DNA of 64,000 nucleotides from Bacillota bacterium. GTDB taxonomy: Bacteria > Bacillota > Clostridia > Lachnospirales > Lachnospiraceae. The DNA lies in contig JAEYLX010000014.1 in the NCBI GenBank assembly GCA_023407575.1, forward strand, positions 62,001 through 126,000. Direction: 5' to 3'. Shown here piece after piece: positions 60,643-64,000 of this stretch (positions are counted from its first letter, which is position 1; each line of letters opens with the position of its first letter). A program made the position numbers and the translations under genes. The notes under the pieces were generated by a model, which saw only the letters and a program-made list of their open reading frames with translations, had not been told where the DNA came from and did not search any database.

Positions 60643-62421
60643 ATGAAGAGATTTGATAACCTGTCAATACGTAAAAAACTATTCATAGGAATGCTGTCAT
60701 TTTCCGTGCTTTTAGTTGTCCTTGTTACTGTTATTGCAGGGGTAATTACTTATAGGACAATGCGAAATCAGTTGATTTATAACCAGAGGATGAGTATTCG
60801 GTGGTTACAAGATAGACTTAATTCTGAAGTAGAAAGCTACTCCGATTTATTTTATAAATTTGAAATTACGAAGAAACTAAAAAATGACATTGTTTTATGG
60901 TGTGATACAGACCAGGTGACCGACTATTCTGTTAAATTAGACCTTATAACTGCCATGAATGAGACAATCAGTATGGATAAGAATTTAAATTCCATAGAAA
61001 TCTACAATTACACAAAGAATGAAGTACTGGAAGCAAAACGCTCTGGCGCAAAAATGAGTGAGATTGATAATAAGCTGGATTACTGGAATCAAAGGGATAA
61101 GGAACTTCAGACTAATATTGTATTTTCTAAAAATGAGAAAGAAATAGTTGTTTCTCATGAAATCTATAATTTTAGTGATAAAACACCTATGGTTTTGATT
61201 GTCATGAAGCTGCGGCCTTATCATACAGAAGAAATTCTGGAAGATATTAAGACGACCAATGAAGAATCCATTCTTATTTTTAATGATCAGAATGAGTTGA
61301 TTTTAGCAGAGTATGGAACCAATGCACAGTTTGAACAAAGTAATTTAGATGATATTACGCAGCAATTACTTGGCACAAAGGTGCAGGAAGTTTTTCAGGA
61401 CGGAAGCTTTTGGTTTCTAAGGGAAGTAAATGGCGGGAAGCTTCGAATACTAATGACAGTACCAGTTAGCACAATCCTTTCGGCATTAAGCAGTACCTTG
61501 CTTGCAGGTATCGCCATTGCGGTATTTGCAGTTATTATATCTACTATTGGTTCAATCTTGTTCTCCAGAGTCTATAGTAAACCAATTATTGAACTATCGG
61601 CTACCATGCGAACGGTGACCATTGATGATTTCTCCGATGTGATTGTTAATAAAAGAAAGGATGAAGTCGGTATTTTGCATGACAGCTTCGGTGTCATGAT
61701 GGAACGAAACAAGAAATTAATTGCTATGGAGTATCAAAGTAAGATAGAAAAACGTGAAGCGCAGATTAGAGCGCTACAAGCACAAATTAATCCTCATTTT
61801 ATGTACAACACTCTTCAGGTTATTGGGGGAATGGCTTTGAAGAAGAGTGTACCGGAGTTATATACAATTACCACCGCCCTTGGTGATATTATGAGGTATT
61901 CGTTGAACTTCTCCAACGAGATGGTTTGTTTAAAGGAAGAGCTTGAGTATTTTAAGGCATATCTGACGATTCAGAATGAACGCTTCGGTAATCGAATAAG
62001 TCTTGAAATTAATATTCCGGAAGAGTTAATGGATTATTTAATTCCTAAGCTGATTCTCCAGCCCTTACTTGAAAATAGTCTGGAACACGGTTTGTCCAAC
62101 AAATCCGGTGAGTGGCGAATTATATTAAAGGGTGAATTACACCAGGAGGAAGATTTGCTGTTATCTTTGGAGGACAATGGTATCGGTATCGAACCAGACC
62201 GATTAGTTCTTATACAGGAAAACCTAAAGAATGAGGCAGAAAAGTCCTTGAAATCCAGCTCACATATTGGACTATGTAATGTTGATGCGAGATTAAAGCT
62301 AACCTTTCCGGAGGATAAGTATGGTATCTCAATTGATAGCACCTATGGAGAAGGTACTCATGTGCAGTTACTAACGAAAGCAATTAGAAAACAGAAAGAA
62401 AAAGAAGAAGTATTAACCTAA
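60643..62421 (+). CDS. YesM-type sensor histidine kinase
   Basis: A 592-residue sensor. A first membrane helix (about 13-38) is followed by an extracellular sensing domain (40-275), a second helix (about 285-310), a HAMP domain (312-365) and a kinase of the YesM class with His385 in QINPHFMYNTLQ, N box NSLEHGL and DNGIGIE. Such kinases detect oligosaccharides or related signals and pair with AraC-type response regulators such as the next gene. The reading direction and the secreted protein downstream suggest control of a carbohydrate importer. Confidence 0.93.
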   Translation: MKRFDNLSIRKKLFIGMLSFSVLLVVLVTVIAGVITYRTMRNQLIYNQRMSIRWLQDRLNSEVESYSDLFYKFEITKKLKNDIVLWCDTDQVTDYSVKLDLITAMNETISMDKNLNSIEIYNYTKNEVLEAKRSGAKMSEIDNKLDYWNQRDKELQTNIVFSKNEKEIVVSHEIYNFSDKTPMVLIVMKLRPYHTEEILEDIKTTNEESILIFNDQNELILAEYGTNAQFEQSNLDDITQQLLGTKVQEVFQDGSFWFLREVNGGKLRILMTVPVSTILSALSSTLLAGIAIAVFAVIISTIGSILFSRVYSKPIIELSATMRTVTIDDFSDVIVNKRKDEVGILHDSFGVMMERNKKLIAMEYQSKIEKREAQIRALQAQINPHFMYNTLQVIGGMALKKSVPELYTITTALGDIMRYSLNFSNEMVCLKEELEYFKAYLTIQNERFGNRISLEINIPEELMDYLIPKLILQPLLENSLEHGLSNKSGEWRIILKGELHQEEDLLLSLEDNGIGIEPDRLVLIQENLKNEAEKSLKSSSHIGLCNVDARLKLTFPEDKYGISIDSTYGEGTHVQLLTKAIRKQKEKEEVLT

Positions 62422-62495
62422 TAATGGACAAGCTAAGTAAAAAAATAAAAAGCTATTAATATAGAAAGCAATTAATAGAGCAAACGAAATTGTAT

Positions 62496-62588
62496 AAAAG
62501 AAAATGTCAAAGAAAAGTACAAAAGAAAAGTACAAAAGAAAAGTACCAAAGTGAAATGCCAAAGAAAAATACCAAAAGAGAAATATTG
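62496..62588 (+). repeat. Second purine-rich 13-bp tandem repeat, ahead of the YesN-type regulator
   Basis: About seven degenerate copies of AAAGAAAAGTACC (12-14 bp each) lie between the kinase stop and the regulator start. Unit length and A-rich character resemble the array ahead of the kinase although the sequence differs. Confidence 0.8.
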
Positions 62589-62702
62589 AAAAAATAATGA
62601 CAAAAGTATTAATGAGTGGCAAGAGGATTTGCACGAAATATAAATACGTTTACGAAATATAACGGAAGAGGTTTAATGAAACACAAACAGAATGGAGAAG
62701 GT

Positions 62703-63812
62703 ATGGGAAATTATAAAGTTGTTATTATAGATGATGAACCTTGGACCAGAGAAGTAATCAAAACACTGGCTAATTGGGAAGCCTTAGGTTTGGAGATTGT
62801 GGGGGAAGCTTCAGACGGAGAATATGGTCTGGAGTTAATAAGGTTGATGTCCCCGGATATCATCCTTACCGATGTTAAGATGCCGCATTTGAATGGTATT
62901 GATTTAATTGATACGTTAAGAAAAGAGGATAATCATACACCTGTTATTTTCATCAGTGGTTATGATGATTATACCTATATTCGAAGTGCCTTAAAACTAG
63001 AGGCAATGGATTATTTATTAAAACCGATCAAACCAGACGAATTAAACCTGCAGCTAAGTAATTGCATTAAGCTCCTCGAGGAAAGAAAAGAAAACAATTT
63101 ATATAATAAAAGCATTGAAGTAGGATTTCTTAATTCTATATGGGCTAATAAATTCTATGCATTAAGAGACAATTTATCGGATGCTCTTAAGTCCTTTGAT
63201 TCTGCTGTTATTAGGTTAAAATGCGAAGAAATCTATGAGTTAGTAATCAAAAATGAAGGTGCAGAGGTTTCAAAAGAGGTAAATGTCTGTATCTACTACA
63301 CACTGATGAATACCCTTGAGAACTTCATACTTAGCAGAGAATTTGAGGTCCGAGAAATCTTAAAGGTGAATGATAGTACCTTTGTTTTCAGTAAGGATTG
63401 TTCCCTGAAGGATATGATGGAGTTTATTAAGAAACTTTCCTGTACCGCGACAGAACAGATAAAGGAACATAATCGCAACCGTAATCGACTGGATATAGGC
63501 AAGATAAAGAAATACCTGGAGGAACATTATACAGAAGGGATTACGCTGGAACTTACAGCCGGGAATTATTATGTGAGCAAGGAATATTTGAGTAAAGCCT
63601 TTAAACTTTCCGTGGGAAAGGGGTTTTCAGAATATTTGACAGAGCTAAGAATGGAGCGAGCAAAGGAGCTAATTCTTGATTATAAGATACCGTTAAAGGA
63701 AGTGGGAGAATTAGTTGGTTATGTGGATCAGGCGCATTTTTATAAAACCTTCAAGAAATTCTTCGGTAAAACACCTGGAGAAATCAGAGGTTCAATAATT
63801 GACAATAAATAA
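62703..63812 (+). CDS. YesN-type response regulator with AraC DNA-binding domain
   Basis: A 369-residue response regulator. The receiver domain (1-125) has Asp57 in IILTDVKMPH, and the Lys in YLLKPIKP. A helical linker follows, and an AraC-type double helix-turn-helix occupies the last 100 residues (YYVSKEYLSKAFKLSVG and VGELVGYVDQAHFYKTFKKFFG). ATG at 62703 follows GGAG; another at 62676 with GGAAGAGG is possible. It pairs with the upstream kinase and probably activates the gene that follows. Confidence 0.93.
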   Translation: MGNYKVVIIDDEPWTREVIKTLANWEALGLEIVGEASDGEYGLELIRLMSPDIILTDVKMPHLNGIDLIDTLRKEDNHTPVIFISGYDDYTYIRSALKLEAMDYLLKPIKPDELNLQLSNCIKLLEERKENNLYNKSIEVGFLNSIWANKFYALRDNLSDALKSFDSAVIRLKCEEIYELVIKNEGAEVSKEVNVCIYYTLMNTLENFILSREFEVREILKVNDSTFVFSKDCSLKDMMEFIKKLSCTATEQIKEHNRNRNRLDIGKIKKYLEEHYTEGITLELTAGNYYVSKEYLSKAFKLSVGKGFSEYLTELRMERAKELILDYKIPLKEVGELVGYVDQAHFYKTFKKFFGKTPGEIRGSIIDNK

Positions 63813-63937
63813 TACCTATAAATGAAAATGTATTTTTAGTTAAAATCGAATAAGATTAATTTACCGTATTAGAGAAGGTAATGCGGTTTGAACACTAGTA
63901 AGTGTTGACTAAAATACTTAAAGTAGGAGGGTTTACA

Positions 63938-64000
63938 ATGAAAATGAAAAAAAGATGGGTATCTTTTATCATGGCAATCTTTATGGTATTGTCATTGGCT
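63938..64000 (+). CDS. Start of a secreted protein, cut by the window end
   Basis: AGGAGGG is followed by ATG and 21 codons that form a signal peptide (MKMKKRWVSF, then a hydrophobic core to SLA). It is most likely the solute-binding lipoprotein of an ABC sugar importer regulated by the YesMN pair, judged by position only. Confidence 0.7.
   Translation, partial: MKMKKRWVSFIMAIFMVLSLA

Noticed and set aside
1..64000. Transposase, integrase, tRNA or rRNA genes
   Set aside because: No protein or RNA with these features was recognised by eye; the AT-rich island at 50.4-54.5 kb has no visible integrase or attachment repeats.

Overview
The window is AT-rich, densely coded DNA from a low-GC anaerobic Firmicute. 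The mix of peroxiredoxin, many carbohydrate-active enzymes, YesMN and LytTR two-component systems, ABC sugar importers without a local ATPase and strong GGAGG ribosome binding sites fits a plant-polysaccharide-degrading Lachnospiraceae such as Clostridium (Lachnoclostridium) phytofermentans or a close relative. The species is an inference from gene content, not a database match.

Layout. 0-10 kb: two pairs of half-size ABC exporters flank a peroxide-detoxification pair (ahpC, ahpF), followed by a nitroreductase. 10.6-16.4 kb: a pair of half-size DMT permeases facing a Crp/Fnr-type regulator across a perfect palindrome, a TetR-CPBP protease operon, and a large protein that fuses an N-terminal GME-like domain to a radical-SAM enzyme. 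16.4-25.5 kb: a permuted, doubly membrane-anchored GH3 enzyme, a LytTR response regulator, a GHKL sensor kinase, a second GH3 and a GtrA-like membrane protein. 25.5-32.6 kb: a GntR-regulated ABC transporter, a methyltransferase, an HTH membrane protein, a serine hydrolase and small unknowns.

32.8-45.5 kb is an alpha-oligosaccharide utilisation locus: LacI repressor, GH65 phosphorylase, SemiSWEET, sugar-binding lipoprotein, two permeases, GH36 enzyme, beta-phosphoglucomutase and a second GH65 phosphorylase. The expected flow is import, trimming by the GH36 enzyme, phosphorolysis to beta-glucose 1-phosphate, and conversion to glucose 6-phosphate. 45.6-50.4 kb holds a broken lipoprotein gene, a leucine-rich protein, and an AraC regulator divergent from a third GH3.

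50.4-54.6 kb is a noticeably AT-rich, gene-poor island around one 901-residue protein that joins an HD phosphohydrolase domain to an Hsp90-like GHKL ATPase; it looks like a stand-alone conflict or defence gene. 54.6-57.5 kb is a CsoR-regulated P1B metal-exporting ATPase with mirrored operators. 57.7-60.2 kb holds small housekeeping-type genes. 60.6-64 kb is a YesMN-type two-component system with unusual 13-bp purine-rich repeats before each gene, leading into a secreted protein cut off by the window end.

Several dispersed, structured intergenic repeats recur in the window: a nested palindrome at 20.0 and 42.2 kb, an 88-bp double-hairpin unit at 22.4 and 34.1-34.3 kb, and a 33-bp hairpin at 16.5 and 33.9 kb. 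These, the HD-Hsp90 gene, the GME-radical SAM fusion and the GH3/two-component module are the parts most likely to be under-described.
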